A stretch of 64,000 nucleotides of DNA from Pontibacillus salicampi (GCF_042434395.1 NZ_JBHLTP010000013.1:434001-498000); one strand, 5' to 3'; shown: positions 8,064 to 16,174, counted from the stretch's first letter. The notes: generated from the letters alone by a model not told the origin. Translations and numbers: made by a program.

Positions 8064-9047
8064 ATGAGGACAATTAAACTTTTAGTTACCGGCGGGCTGG
8101 GCTTCATTGGAAGTAACTTCATTAAGTATATTATGGAACAGTATCCTTCTTATCATATTGTCAACCTGGATGCCTTAACATACGCGGGGAATATAGAAAA
8201 CCTACGTAACTTAGAGGACTGTCATCAATACAAGTTTGTAAGAGGAGATATAACTGATAGAGAATTTATATTTAATCTTTTTAAACAGGAATCATTTGAT
8301 GTTGTCGTAAATTTTGCAGCGGAGTCTCATGTAGATAGAAGTATTGTGGACCCTAGTATTTTCGTTAAAACGAATGTTCAGGGTACTCAAACTTTACTGG
8401 ATGCTGCGTTGGAATACAAGATTACTAAGTTCGTGCAGATATCCACTGATGAAGTATATGGCTCCTTAGGAAAGACAGGATATTTTACAGAAGAAAGCCC
8501 CCTAAAGCCTAATAGTCCATATAGTGCTAGTAAAGCTAGCGCAGATCATTTTGTACGTTCTTACTACGAGACATATGGCTTACCTGTATGTATAACAAGG
8601 TGCTCTAATAATTATGGGCCCTTCCAGCACAAGGAAAAGTTAATACCTCTCATGATTGTTAATGCACTTAAAGATCAATACCTGCCTGTATATGGTAGGG
8701 GAATTAATGTGAGAGATTGGATTTATGTGGAGGATCACTGTTCTGCTATTGATGTCGTTATACATAACGGAAGAAGCGGAGAAGTGTATAACATTGGTGC
8801 AGATAATGAGCTTACTAACATTGAAGTGGTAAAAAGAATATTATATTTACTAGACAAACCTAATTCATTAATTAGCTACGTAGAGGATCGACTTGGCCAC
8901 GATATGAGGTATGCTATTGATTCCACAAAGATAAAAAGAGAATTGGGCTGGACTCCTACTAAAGAGTTTGATGACGGTCTACAAAACACTGTGAATTGGT
9001 ACATTTCAAAATTTGGAATAAATTGCGAATTGGTTGATGCATTTTAA
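8064..9047 (+). CDS. rfbB: dTDP-glucose 4,6-dehydratase
   Basis: RmlB/RfbB converts dTDP-glucose to dTDP-4-keto-6-deoxyglucose with bound NAD. The 327-residue SDR-type protein shows the Rossmann glycine motif TGGLGFIGSNF, the NLDALTYAGNIENL block and the active-site STDEVYGSLG with Thr-Asp-Glu. It also has SPYSASKASADHFVRSYYETYGLP (YxxxK catalytic pair) and RCSNNYGPFQ. The first ATG at 8064 has its AGAAGGG (8057-8063) immediately adjacent, so the spacing is unusually short and the exact start is less certain. It is the last gene of the glycan island, followed by a terminator. It should feed the upstream aminotransferase. Confidence 0.95.
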   Translation: MRTIKLLVTGGLGFIGSNFIKYIMEQYPSYHIVNLDALTYAGNIENLRNLEDCHQYKFVRGDITDREFIFNLFKQESFDVVVNFAAESHVDRSIVDPSIFVKTNVQGTQTLLDAALEYKITKFVQISTDEVYGSLGKTGYFTEESPLKPNSPYSASKASADHFVRSYYETYGLPVCITRCSNNYGPFQHKEKLIPLMIVNALKDQYLPVYGRGINVRDWIYVEDHCSAIDVVIHNGRSGEVYNIGADNELTNIEVVKRILYLLDKPNSLISYVEDRLGHDMRYAIDSTKIKRELGWTPTKEFDDGLQNTVNWYISKFGINCELVDAF

Positions 9048-9071
9048 TAAAACTAGTACAGGTTTCTTTTG

Positions 9072-9111
9072 TGACGAAGTAATATCTATTAGGATATTTT
9101 CGTCATTTTTT
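9072..9111 (+). terminator. Terminator closing the glycan island
   Basis: The inverted repeat TGACGAA (9072-9078) / TTCGTCA (9099-9105), with extra AT pairs inside, is followed by TTTTTT. It lies between rfbB and the sigma-D promoter of flaG, so it isolates the sugar genes from the flagellar operon. Confidence 0.8.
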
Positions 9112-9120
9112 GTTTCAATC

Positions 9121-9148
9121 TAAAAATATATGTACAGGAGGCCGATAC
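9121..9148 (+). promoter_or_regulatory. Sigma-D type flagellar promoter of flaG-fliD-fliS-fliT
   Basis: TAAA (9121-9124), a 16-bp spacer and GCCGATAC (9141-9148) match the Bacillus sigma-D consensus TAAA-N14-16-GCCGATAT with one mismatch. Transcription should begin a few bases after 9150. This rules out the apparent ATG at 9130 as the flaG start and means the AGGAGG at 9136-9141 is promoter spacer, not a ribosome binding site. Confidence 0.85.
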
Positions 9149-9180
9149 TATTATTAGATGAACGTAAGGGAGTTGAAATT

Positions 9181-9546
9181 GTGGTGATTGGGGAAATAAA
9201 CAGCAGTACTCAACACCTGCAGCAATTCAGACTACAGGAAAATAGCACACAAAGCCAGGTGATGATTAGAAGAAAGGAAAATGATGTACATTCATTAATA
9301 GCAAAACTAGAAAAAGCACCGACAAAAATGGAAATCGAGAATGTATTATCCAAACTAAATGAAGGCTTGAACGAAACACAAACCTCTATACGTTACAAAC
9401 TACACGAAAAATTAAATGAGCTCTACGTTTCCATTGTGGATGCAGAAACAGAAGAGGTAATTCAAGAGGTGCCTCCTAAAAAGCTCCTAGACATTTATGC
9501 ATTTGTAGCGGAATCGTTAGGATTAATTGTAGATCATAAAATATAG
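9181..9546 (+). CDS. flaG: FlaG family flagellar protein
   Basis: A 121-residue FlaG (YvyC-type) protein. The conserved C-terminal domain LHEKLNELYVSIVDAETEEVIQEVPPKKLLDIYAFVAESLGLIVDHKI is intact; the N-terminal part is polar and variable as usual. FlaG affects filament length or assembly; its exact job is not well settled. The GTG at 9181 is used as start: AAGGGAG at 9166-9172 gives an 8-nt gap. The longer frame to 9130 would begin inside the sigma-D promoter. It heads the fliD-fliS-fliT operon, 15 bp before fliD. Confidence 0.9.
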   Translation: MVIGEINSSTQHLQQFRLQENSTQSQVMIRRKENDVHSLIAKLEKAPTKMEIENVLSKLNEGLNETQTSIRYKLHEKLNELYVSIVDAETEEVIQEVPPKKLLDIYAFVAESLGLIVDHKI

Positions 9547-9561
9547 GGAGTTGAACGAAGC

Positions 9562-11058
9562 ATGGCAGACCTTATGAGAGTTGGCGGACTAGCTTCTGGT
9601 ATGAATACGGATGAAATTGTTACACAATTGATGAATGCTGAACGTATTCCACTTAACAAAATGGAAAGAGATAAGACGTGGCTCACGTGGCAGAGGGATG
9701 CGTATCGAGACGTAAACAAGCAGCTGTTAGATTTTAAAACGAAAAGCCTTGAAATGAATTATGCGAGCAGCTACAACAGTAAGTTGACATCCTCTACAAA
9801 TGAAAATGTAGCCACTGCGACCGCATCTAGTGGTGCCGGTAATGGTAAATATAATATCAATGTCACTCAATTAGCAGATGCAGCCTATAAAGTTAGTGAT
9901 AACTCCATTTCCCAAGCTGGAAACAAAATAGATGCTTCTGGCAAGTTAAGTGATCAATCGTTCAAAACGCCGTTCAGTGAGGGTAAGTTTACGATTAAAA
10001 CGTATGGTAAAGATGGAGAGAAATCTGTAGAGTTTGAAGTTACAAATGATAAGTCTCTAAACGATATAATGAAGGAAATAAACGATGCGGATCTCGGGTT
10101 AAGAGCATTCTACGAGAAATCTTCGGATAAAATTATGATAGAGCGGACAGAAACAGGTAATTTTAATACATCTGGGAATGAAATTGAGTTTAGTGGATCA
10201 AATAGTGCATTCCTAACAGACACTTTAGGGTTAACCACAGAAACTGGTGGGAATGACGCCAAGTTCAGCTATAATAATGGTGCATTGGACATTACATCGA
10301 ACGATAATTCATACACCTTGAACGGGGTTACGTTCAATTTTCAATCGACTGGCTCCACTACAATTGATGTATCTAGTGATGTAGATACTGCTTTACAAAA
10401 TGTTAAGGACTACGTGGAAAGCTATAATAAAATTGTAGAGGATCTTAATGAACAAGTGGCCCAGCGTAAGAATAGAGATTATTCTCCACTAACGGAAAAA
10501 GAAAAAGAGGGTATGGAAGAAAAGCAAATAGAATTATGGGAAGAGCAAGCTAAGAAAGGTCTTCTTTATAGTGATTCTGTAATTCAGAATGGTTTATCTA
10601 ATATGCGTACTCAATGGTATTCTCAAGTCAACACGTCAGGTAAGTTCGATTTAATAGCGGACATAGGAATTACTACCTCTAAGAATTTCCGAGATGGTGG
10701 TAAGCTGGAAATAGATGAGGAAAAGCTAAGAGAGGCTTTAACGGAAGACCCCGCATCTGTGCAAAAGTTGTTTACAGGGGAAGGAAATGTTAAGGGCCTA
10801 ACAGATAAATTAAGAGATACAGTCAATTCAACTACAGATGCAATTGAAAGAAAAGCTGGTAATGTGTCAAGTGGTCCTGAATCCTATACAATTGGGGAAA
10901 ATATAGTAGATTTACAAGATGAAATGGATGAGTTCCAAAATCGTTTGAATAAAATCGAGGATCGGTATTGGAGCCAGTTTACTGAGATGGAAAAGGCAAT
11001 ACAAAAGATGAATTCACAGTCTCAGCAAATAGCCAGCTTTGGGTTTTCAAATTATTAG
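9562..11058 (+). CDS. fliD: Flagellar hook-associated protein 2 / filament cap
   Basis: FliD forms the cap at the filament tip that folds secreted flagellin into place. The 498-residue protein opens with the conserved MRVGGLASGMNTDEIVTQLMNAERIPL and continues with the QRDAYRDVN block. The C-terminal FliD domain contains YVESYNKIVEDLNEQV, DLIADIGITTS and the terminal coiled-coil DEMDEFQNRLNKIEDRYWSQFTEMEKAIQKMNSQ. The central region (about 150-300) is the exposed variable part. The start ATG has GGGAG at 9547-9551. It lies between flaG and fliS in the standard order; length is usual for Bacillaceae. Confidence 0.96.
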   Translation: MADLMRVGGLASGMNTDEIVTQLMNAERIPLNKMERDKTWLTWQRDAYRDVNKQLLDFKTKSLEMNYASSYNSKLTSSTNENVATATASSGAGNGKYNINVTQLADAAYKVSDNSISQAGNKIDASGKLSDQSFKTPFSEGKFTIKTYGKDGEKSVEFEVTNDKSLNDIMKEINDADLGLRAFYEKSSDKIMIERTETGNFNTSGNEIEFSGSNSAFLTDTLGLTTETGGNDAKFSYNNGALDITSNDNSYTLNGVTFNFQSTGSTTIDVSSDVDTALQNVKDYVESYNKIVEDLNEQVAQRKNRDYSPLTEKEKEGMEEKQIELWEEQAKKGLLYSDSVIQNGLSNMRTQWYSQVNTSGKFDLIADIGITTSKNFRDGGKLEIDEEKLREALTEDPASVQKLFTGEGNVKGLTDKLRDTVNSTTDAIERKAGNVSSGPESYTIGENIVDLQDEMDEFQNRLNKIEDRYWSQFTEMEKAIQKMNSQSQQIASFGFSNY

Positions 11059-11078
11059 AAAGAAGGAGTAATTAACTT

Positions 11079-11468
11079 ATGGGGATTGAAGTCTATCAAA
11101 ATAACTCTGTGCACACAGCCTCTCCAGGGGAACTGACGCTAATGCTTTATAATGGCATCATAAAATTTATAAAGATGGCTAAAAAGGGATTAGACGATAA
11201 TAACTTCGAGCAAAAGAATATCAATATCCAAAAAACTCAAAACATCATCACAGAATTAATGGTGACAATGGACAAGAATTATAAAATCACAGAAGAAATT
11301 ATGCCATTATATGATTATATGAATCGCAGATTAATGGAAGCAAATTTAAAAAACGATTCTGCCATATTAGACGAAATTCTAGGGATGGCGACAGAATTTC
11401 GTGATACATGGAAAGAAGTAATTAGGGTAAATAGAGAACAAAATTATGGAAATTCAAAAAATGTCTAA
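11079..11468 (+). CDS. fliS: Flagellin export chaperone FliS
   Basis: FliS binds the C terminus of flagellin in the cytoplasm and prevents premature polymerisation. The 129-residue all-helical protein carries the family features: YQNNSVHTASPGELTLMLYNGIIKFI at the N terminus, a central helix with NIQKTQNIITELMVTMD and the YDYMNRRLMEANLKND block. AAGGAG at 11063-11068 fits the ATG at 11079. Its 3' end overlaps the next gene by 23 bp, so translational coupling is likely. Confidence 0.95.
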   Translation: MGIEVYQNNSVHTASPGELTLMLYNGIIKFIKMAKKGLDDNNFEQKNINIQKTQNIITELMVTMDKNYKITEEIMPLYDYMNRRLMEANLKNDSAILDEILGMATEFRDTWKEVIRVNREQNYGNSKNV

Positions 11469-11814
11469 TAGAGATGTAATGATAAGCATTTATGAAATAA
11501 CAAAGAAAATGAATGCTTATCTAGATAACACTTCAAGTCAAACTAGAGTAAAGACGTTTGAGGAAGTAAACGCTTTGTTAGATGCTCGTTCAACTCTTCT
11601 AAACCAATTAGAAGATATAAATAAAGAAGATCCTCTATTAGTAACAATAAAGCAATTGAATCAAGAAGTAGATGCAAAAATAAATCAAAATTTTACTTCT
11701 CTTAAAAATGAAATGATTCAATTTCGAAAACAGTATTCCTCCAATGAAAAGTATAGAAACCCATACAAGAATGTCTCAGGATTTGATGGGATGTACTTAG
11801 ATAAAAAAAAGTAA
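11446..11814 (+). CDS. fliT: FliT-like flagellar chaperone
   Basis: A 122-residue helical protein in the fliT position directly after fliS. The sequence is weakly conserved, as FliT is: charged helices with ITKKMNAYLDNTSS, LLDARSTLLNQLEDIN and a basic tail (RKQYSSNEKYRNPYKNVSGFDGMYLDKKK). FliT proteins chaperone FliD. The ATG at 11446 lies inside fliS; an alternative ATG at 11461 is possible, and neither has a strong binding site, which fits translational coupling. The assignment rests mainly on position and size. Confidence 0.7.
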   Translation: MEIQKMSNRDVMISIYEITKKMNAYLDNTSSQTRVKTFEEVNALLDARSTLLNQLEDINKEDPLLVTIKQLNQEVDAKINQNFTSLKNEMIQFRKQYSSNEKYRNPYKNVSGFDGMYLDKKK

Positions 11815-11830
11815 GTAGGTGAAAGGTAAT

Positions 11831-12199
11831 ATGTCCAGTACAACAACACAGGATGATTTAGTGATCCAATATGTGGATCTAATAGGCGTAATGAATGAAG
11901 GTTTTTCCTATTTAAAGGCAAATCTTCAAAGCTCAGAAAATAAAGAAACAGAACAGATTTTCTCCGATATAGTAGCTGCTTTTCAACAATTACATGATAG
12001 TAATCGTCAGTTGAGTGTTTCCTTTCAGAACGAGGAGGATTTCACAGGACACTTAACAGAGTTTCAAGGTATTGTGGAGAATGTTTCTAACTGGTTTGAT
12101 TTATACACAAACGAACAAAAGCATACTCTCATTTCGGACCATATCATCCCCGATTTCCAAGCATGGCAAGAAAATTTACATAGTAAATTAAATAAATGA
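11831..12199 (+). CDS. Small helical protein of unknown function, last gene of the flagellar operon
   Basis: I do not recognise a well-characterised family. The 122-residue product is acidic and probably all helical (DLIGVMNEGFSYLKANLQS, ETEQIFSDIVAAFQQLHDSN, NWFDLYTNEQKHTLISDHIIPDFQAWQENL). It begins 16 bp after fliT with GAAAGG before the ATG 11831 and is followed by a strong terminator, so it belongs to the sigma-D operon. B. subtilis has no gene in this exact place between fliT and hpf as I recall. A chaperone-like or flagellum-linked role is inference from operon membership only. Confidence 0.75.
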   Translation: MSSTTTQDDLVIQYVDLIGVMNEGFSYLKANLQSSENKETEQIFSDIVAAFQQLHDSNRQLSVSFQNEEDFTGHLTEFQGIVENVSNWFDLYTNEQKHTLISDHIIPDFQAWQENLHSKLNK

Positions 12200-12206
12200 T
12201 TACTTT

Positions 12207-12237
12207 AAACACGGATATACTCTCTCCGTGTTTTTTT
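12207..12237 (+). terminator. Terminator of the flaG-fliD-fliS-fliT operon
   Basis: A 9-bp stem AAACACGGA (12207-12215) / TCCGTGTTT (12225-12233) with a 9-nt loop runs into TTTTTTT, just past the last flagellar gene. Confidence 0.92.
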
Positions 12238-12353
12238 AATGAATAGCTAAGCGAAAATTTCACAAATCTGTAAAGCATATTGTGCTATCTTTTCTGCCGA
12301 AGTGGTGTACAATAAGAATAAGAACAGTACTTTAAATTTTGTGTTAAATAATT

Positions 12354-12379
12354 GTTTAACTCAGGTAAATGAAGGGTAC
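12354..12379 (+). promoter_or_regulatory. Sigma-B type general-stress promoter of hpf
   Basis: GTTTAA (12354-12359), a 14-bp spacer and GGGTAC (12374-12379) agree closely with the sigma-B consensus GTTTAA-N12-15-GGGTAT. It lies 140 bp before hpf, and B. subtilis hpf (yvyD) is a known sigma-B and sigma-H target. Confidence 0.7.
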
Positions 12380-12457
12380 TTTTCTTAAACAACCCATCCT
12401 TATTTGTTCTACCAACAATTACCGACATATAATTTTCCGAAAAGTCAAAATATTAAT

Positions 12458-12487
12458 AGAAGCTTATGGGTGGTTGTGGTAGAATAT
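12458..12487 (+). promoter_or_regulatory. Possible sigma-H promoter of hpf
   Basis: GTAGAATAT (12479-12487) is a full match to the sigma-H -10 pattern RNNGAATWW. Twelve bases upstream AGAAGCTTA matches 7 of 9 positions of RNAGGAWWW. It is 32 bp before the hpf ATG. The assignment leans on B. subtilis precedent; the -35 part is weak. Confidence 0.45.
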
Positions 12488-12518
12488 GAATACATAAGGA
12501 TGAAAGGAGGACACTTTG

Positions 12519-13073
12519 ATGAAGTACAACATTCGTGGTGAAAATATTGAGGTAACAGAAGCCCTGAGGGATTATGTGGAAAAGAAAATTGGTAAGCTGG
12601 GGCGTTACTTTGAGGAAGAGCCATCTTCTGAGGTACATGTCAATTTAAGTGTCTATAATGATGAGCAGCAGATTGAGGTCACGATTCCGATGCCACACTT
12701 ACTATTACGTGCTGAGGAGCAGCATGTTGACTTATATGCCGCAATTGATCTTGTGGTAGATAAGCTAGAGCGGCAGATTCGTAAGCACAAAACGAAGGTG
12801 AATCGTAAATTCCGTACTGCAGAAAATGCACCTAAATATGTTTTCGCTCAAATGGAAGAAGATGCGAAGCGTGCAGATCCTTATAATAATGAAGATATTG
12901 AAATTGTCCGTAATAAGCGGTTTGACTTGAAGCCGATGGATTCTGAAGAGGCAGTCCTGCAAATGGATATGCTGGGTCACAGCTTTTTCGTCTTCCGTAA
13001 CGTAGACACAGATAACACAAACGTTGTGTATCGCCGTCGCGATGGAAAGTATGGATTAATTGAACCAAGCTAA
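12519..13073 (+). CDS. hpf: Ribosome hibernation promoting factor, long form
   Basis: Long HPF dimerises 70S ribosomes into inactive 100S particles during stress or stationary phase. The 184-residue protein has the N-terminal RaiA/S30AE domain (MKYNIRGENIEVTEALRDYVEKKIGKLGRYF to about residue 100), a charged linker and the C-terminal dimerisation domain (IVRNKRFDLKPMDSEEAVLQMDMLGHSFFVFRN, VVYRRRDGKYGLIEP). AAAGGAGG at 12503-12510 selects the ATG at 12519 over the adjacent TTG 12516. Monocistronic, with stress-type promoters upstream and a terminator downstream. Confidence 0.97.
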   Translation: MKYNIRGENIEVTEALRDYVEKKIGKLGRYFEEEPSSEVHVNLSVYNDEQQIEVTIPMPHLLLRAEEQHVDLYAAIDLVVDKLERQIRKHKTKVNRKFRTAENAPKYVFAQMEEDAKRADPYNNEDIEIVRNKRFDLKPMDSEEAVLQMDMLGHSFFVFRNVDTDNTNVVYRRRDGKYGLIEPS

Positions 13074-13082
13074 TGAATAGAA

Positions 13083-13110
13083 AGGCTCCCATTAATGGGG
13101 GTCTTTTTTT
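13083..13110 (+). terminator. Terminator of hpf
   Basis: AGGCTCCC (13083-13090) pairs with GGGGGTCT (13097-13104) using two G-U pairs around the loop ATTAAT, followed by TTTTTTT. Confidence 0.85.
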
Positions 13111-13283
13111 GCGTTATATTGACTTTTATATAAACCGGTGAAGGTTCTACTCTACTTATTCCATTTGCTTTTATTAATATAGATTTTTCTTTGCGTTTTC
13201 TAGCAGCATTATCTCTTTTTCCGTATTCGTCTTGTTTGTCGAACGGTGGTATAACTAGAGTATGCTGAAAGGAGGAGAAGAGG

Positions 13284-13439
13284 ATGGAATGTGAATCTTG
13301 TCGAATGATGCTGCAAAAGCTTCGCAAGCAGGAGGAGTTATTAACTCAATTAATACACTTCGTAGCTAACAATCATGAACGGATTGTGGGACTGGAGAGC
13401 GAAGTGAAGCAGCAGCCTTATAAACACCTCATTAGTTAA
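13284..13439 (+). CDS. Small CxxC protein of unknown function (51 aa)
   Basis: A 51-residue open frame beginning MECESCRMMLQKLRKQEELL and ending QQPYKHLIS. A strong GAAAGGAGG at 13267-13275 and a second AGGAG-like stretch precede the ATG 13284. The N-terminal CESC could bind metal or form a disulfide; the rest is a charged amphipathic helix. It stands alone between the hpf terminator and a second strong terminator, so it would be its own transcript. No family recognised. Translation signals and the flanking terminators argue for a real gene, but conservation cannot be judged here. Confidence 0.6.
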   Translation: MECESCRMMLQKLRKQEELLTQLIHFVANNHERIVGLESEVKQQPYKHLIS

Positions 13440-13503
13440 TTTCCTCCTATTTATGCGAGTCCCCACTCCCTCGCGCGTTACCTCGTAATACTCCCTCACA
13501 GAG

Positions 13504-13535
13504 AAGAGCAGTTCCCCTCGGACTGCTCTTTTCGC
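13504..13535 (+). terminator. Terminator upstream of secA
   Basis: A perfect 9-bp stem AAGAGCAGT (13504-13512) / ACTGCTCTT (13522-13530) with loop TCCCCTCGG is followed by a short T run. It ends the small CxxC gene transcript. The rest of 13440-13648 holds only a probable secA promoter. Confidence 0.75.
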
Positions 13536-13606
13536 TATGCCTACAGGCAAGGGCCTCTAGTTGTCATTCAGCTTCCATTAGTGTTATTATTAAACTTGGA
13601 CTAATC

Positions 13607-13612
13607 TATAAT
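13607..13612 (+). promoter_or_regulatory. Probable -10 element of the secA promoter
   Basis: A consensus TATAAT at 13607-13612, 36 bp before the secA ATG. The matching -35 region (about 13584, TTATTA with a 17-bp spacer) is poor, so only the -10 is listed. Confidence 0.45.
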
Positions 13613-13648
13613 AAAGATGGATTTCTATCAAATAGAGGAGCGTTATAC

Positions 13649-16174
13649 ATGCGTGCTTTAATTAAAAAAGTGTTTGGAGACGAGAACTCTCGCAAACTGA
13701 AACAAATAAATAAAATCGTAGATGAGATTGAAGGTCTCGAGCCACAAATCGAGCAGCTTTCAGACGATGAATTAAAGCAGAAAACAGAAGAGTTTAAAGG
13801 TCGTTATCAACAAGGGGAGAGCCTGGACGATATGATGACAGAGGCTTACGCAGTTGTTCGTGAAGCTTCCAAGCGTGTCCTTGGCATGCGTCCATTCCCT
13901 GTGCAGCTGAGCGGTGCGATAGCCTTGCATGAAGGAAATATTTCAGAAATGAAAACAGGGGAAGGTAAGACCCTTGCTTCCACGATGCCAGCCTATTTGA
14001 ACGCATTGACCGGTAAAGGCGTTCATATTATTACGGTGAACGATTACCTAGCCAGCCGTGACGCAGAGGACATGGGGCAGCTGTATAACTTCCTTGGACT
14101 TACAGTTGGTTTAAATGCCAATGGTCTCTCTAAAGAGGAAAAACGAGAAGCATATGACGCAGATATTACGTACGGTACAAACAATGAATATGGTTTCGAT
14201 TATTTAAGAGATAACATGGTGCTGTATAAGGATCAAAAGGTGCAGCGCCCTCTTCACTTTGCGATTATTGATGAAGTGGACTCTGTCCTTATTGATGAAG
14301 CAAGAACGCCACTTATCATATCAGGTTCTGCTCAAAAGTCAGCAAACATGTATCACATGGCGGATCGGTATGTAAGAACGTTACGGGAAGAGCAGGATTA
14401 TACCTATGATGAGAAAACGAAGGGTGTTCAGCTGACCGAAGAGGGGATTAACAAGGCGGAGAGCTTTTTTGCAATCGAGAACTTGTTTGACCTTTCCAAT
14501 GTGACGCTGACGCATCATATTAATCAGGCGTTAAAAGCTCATACTTCCATGATTCGTGATAAAGATTACGTTGTTCAGGAAGAAGAGGTTGTTATCGTTG
14601 ACCAATTTACAGGTCGTTTAATGAAGGGTAGAAGCTATAGCGATGGATTACATCAGGCGATTGAGGCGAAAGAGGGCCTACAGATTCGTAACGAAAGCCA
14701 AACTCTTGCAACCATTACATTCCAGAACTATTTCCGCATGTATGAAAAGCTCTCAGGTATGACAGGTACGGCAAAAACGGAAGAAGAAGAGTTCCGTAAT
14801 ATCTATGCAATGGATGTTGTCGTTATCCCAACGAACAAGCCCATTGCTCGTGATGACAAGGCTGATTTAATTTACAAATCTACTGATGGTAAGTTTCGTG
14901 CTCTAGTCAGAGATATTCAGGAGCGGTACGAAAGAGGTCAGCCTGTCCTAGTTGGTACCGTTGCGGTGGAAACCTCTGAAGTAATTTCTCAATACTTGAA
15001 AAAGGCCAAGATTCCTCATAACATACTGAACGCGAAAAACCACTTTCGCGAAGCAGATATTATCTTAGATGCTGGTCAAAAAGGGGCCATTACCATTGCG
15101 ACCAACATGGCCGGTCGTGGAACCGACATTAAGCTTGGTGATGGAGTGAAGGAGCTTGGCGGTCTGGCGGTTGTTGGTACTGAGCGTCACGAGTCACGCC
15201 GTATTGATAATCAGCTGCGTGGACGTGCCGGACGTCAGGGTGATCCAGGGGTTTCTCAATTCTATCTATCCATGGAAGACGAATTAATGCGTCGCTTCGG
15301 CTCAGAAAATATGCTGAATATGATGGAACGCCTCGGTATGGAAGAGGATCAGCCGATCGAAAGTAAAATGGTGTCCCGTGCGGTAGAATCAGCTCAGAAG
15401 CGTGTGGAAGGTAACAACTTTGACGCACGTAAAACATTACTCGCTTATGATGACGTGCTCCGCCAGCAGCGCGAGGTCATTTATCAACAGCGTAACGATG
15501 TGCTGGAATCGGAGAATCTTCGTGATATCATTGAAGAAATGCTTAAATCCACTATTGATCGTCAGGTAGCCTCTCATACGCAAGAAGAGGAAGAGGAAAA
15601 CTGGGATCTGGACGCGCTCATTGATTACCTAAAGGGAAATGTCCTGGAAGAAGGCGACATAACTGCATCTGATTTAAAAGGTAATGATCCGGAAGAGATG
15701 AAGGATATTATCATGGAAAAAATCAAAGAGCGTTATGATCAAAAAGAAGAAGAGCTAACGTCCGAGCAGATGCGCGAGTTCGAGAAGGTTATTCTTCTAC
15801 GCACTGTTGATACAAAATGGATGGATCACATCGACCAGATGGACCAGCTTCGTCAAGGAATCCATTTACGCGCATACGGTCAGAACGACCCTCTTCGTGA
15901 ATATCAGTTCGAAGGCTTTGCGATGTTTGAGAACATGATTGCCGCTATTGAAGAGGAAGTTTCTAAATACGTAATGAAGGCGCAAATTCGGGAGAACCTT
16001 CAACGGCAAGAAGTAGCGAAGGGAGCTACGGCCGTTTCTGGTGATGAGGATACCAATCAGAAGGAAAAGAAACGTAAACCAGTTAAGAATACCGAAACCA
16101 CAGGACGGAATGAACCATGTCCGTGCGGAAGCGGTAAAAAGTATAAGCATTGCTGCATGAATAAAGCGCAGTAA
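13649..16174 (+). CDS. secA: Preprotein translocase ATPase SecA
   Basis: SecA is the ATP-driven motor that pushes unfolded preproteins through SecYEG. All landmarks of the 841-residue protein are present: Walker A MKTGEGKT (101-108), DEAD-like IDEVDSVLIDEARTPLIISG, the preprotein cross-linking region, NMAGRGTDIKLG and LRGRAGRQGDPG in the second motor domain, and the helical scaffold. The C-terminal zinc-binding tail RNEPCPCGSGKKYKHCC is at about 823-837, after a Lys-rich linker. Length equals B. subtilis SecA. GAGGAG lies 11 bp before the ATG 13649. Position before prfB is conserved. Confidence 0.98.
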   Translation: MRALIKKVFGDENSRKLKQINKIVDEIEGLEPQIEQLSDDELKQKTEEFKGRYQQGESLDDMMTEAYAVVREASKRVLGMRPFPVQLSGAIALHEGNISEMKTGEGKTLASTMPAYLNALTGKGVHIITVNDYLASRDAEDMGQLYNFLGLTVGLNANGLSKEEKREAYDADITYGTNNEYGFDYLRDNMVLYKDQKVQRPLHFAIIDEVDSVLIDEARTPLIISGSAQKSANMYHMADRYVRTLREEQDYTYDEKTKGVQLTEEGINKAESFFAIENLFDLSNVTLTHHINQALKAHTSMIRDKDYVVQEEEVVIVDQFTGRLMKGRSYSDGLHQAIEAKEGLQIRNESQTLATITFQNYFRMYEKLSGMTGTAKTEEEEFRNIYAMDVVVIPTNKPIARDDKADLIYKSTDGKFRALVRDIQERYERGQPVLVGTVAVETSEVISQYLKKAKIPHNILNAKNHFREADIILDAGQKGAITIATNMAGRGTDIKLGDGVKELGGLAVVGTERHESRRIDNQLRGRAGRQGDPGVSQFYLSMEDELMRRFGSENMLNMMERLGMEEDQPIESKMVSRAVESAQKRVEGNNFDARKTLLAYDDVLRQQREVIYQQRNDVLESENLRDIIEEMLKSTIDRQVASHTQEEEEENWDLDALIDYLKGNVLEEGDITASDLKGNDPEEMKDIIMEKIKERYDQKEEELTSEQMREFEKVILLRTVDTKWMDHIDQMDQLRQGIHLRAYGQNDPLREYQFEGFAMFENMIAAIEEEVSKYVMKAQIRENLQRQEVAKGATAVSGDEDTNQKEKKRKPVKNTETTGRNEPCPCGSGKKYKHCCMNKAQ

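Noticed and set aside
12832..13092. Leftward frame of 86 codons antisense to hpf
   Set aside because: Fully opposite a well-supported gene; no start signal.
15129..15437. Leftward 102-codon frame inside secA
   Set aside because: Shadow of the conserved secA coding frame.
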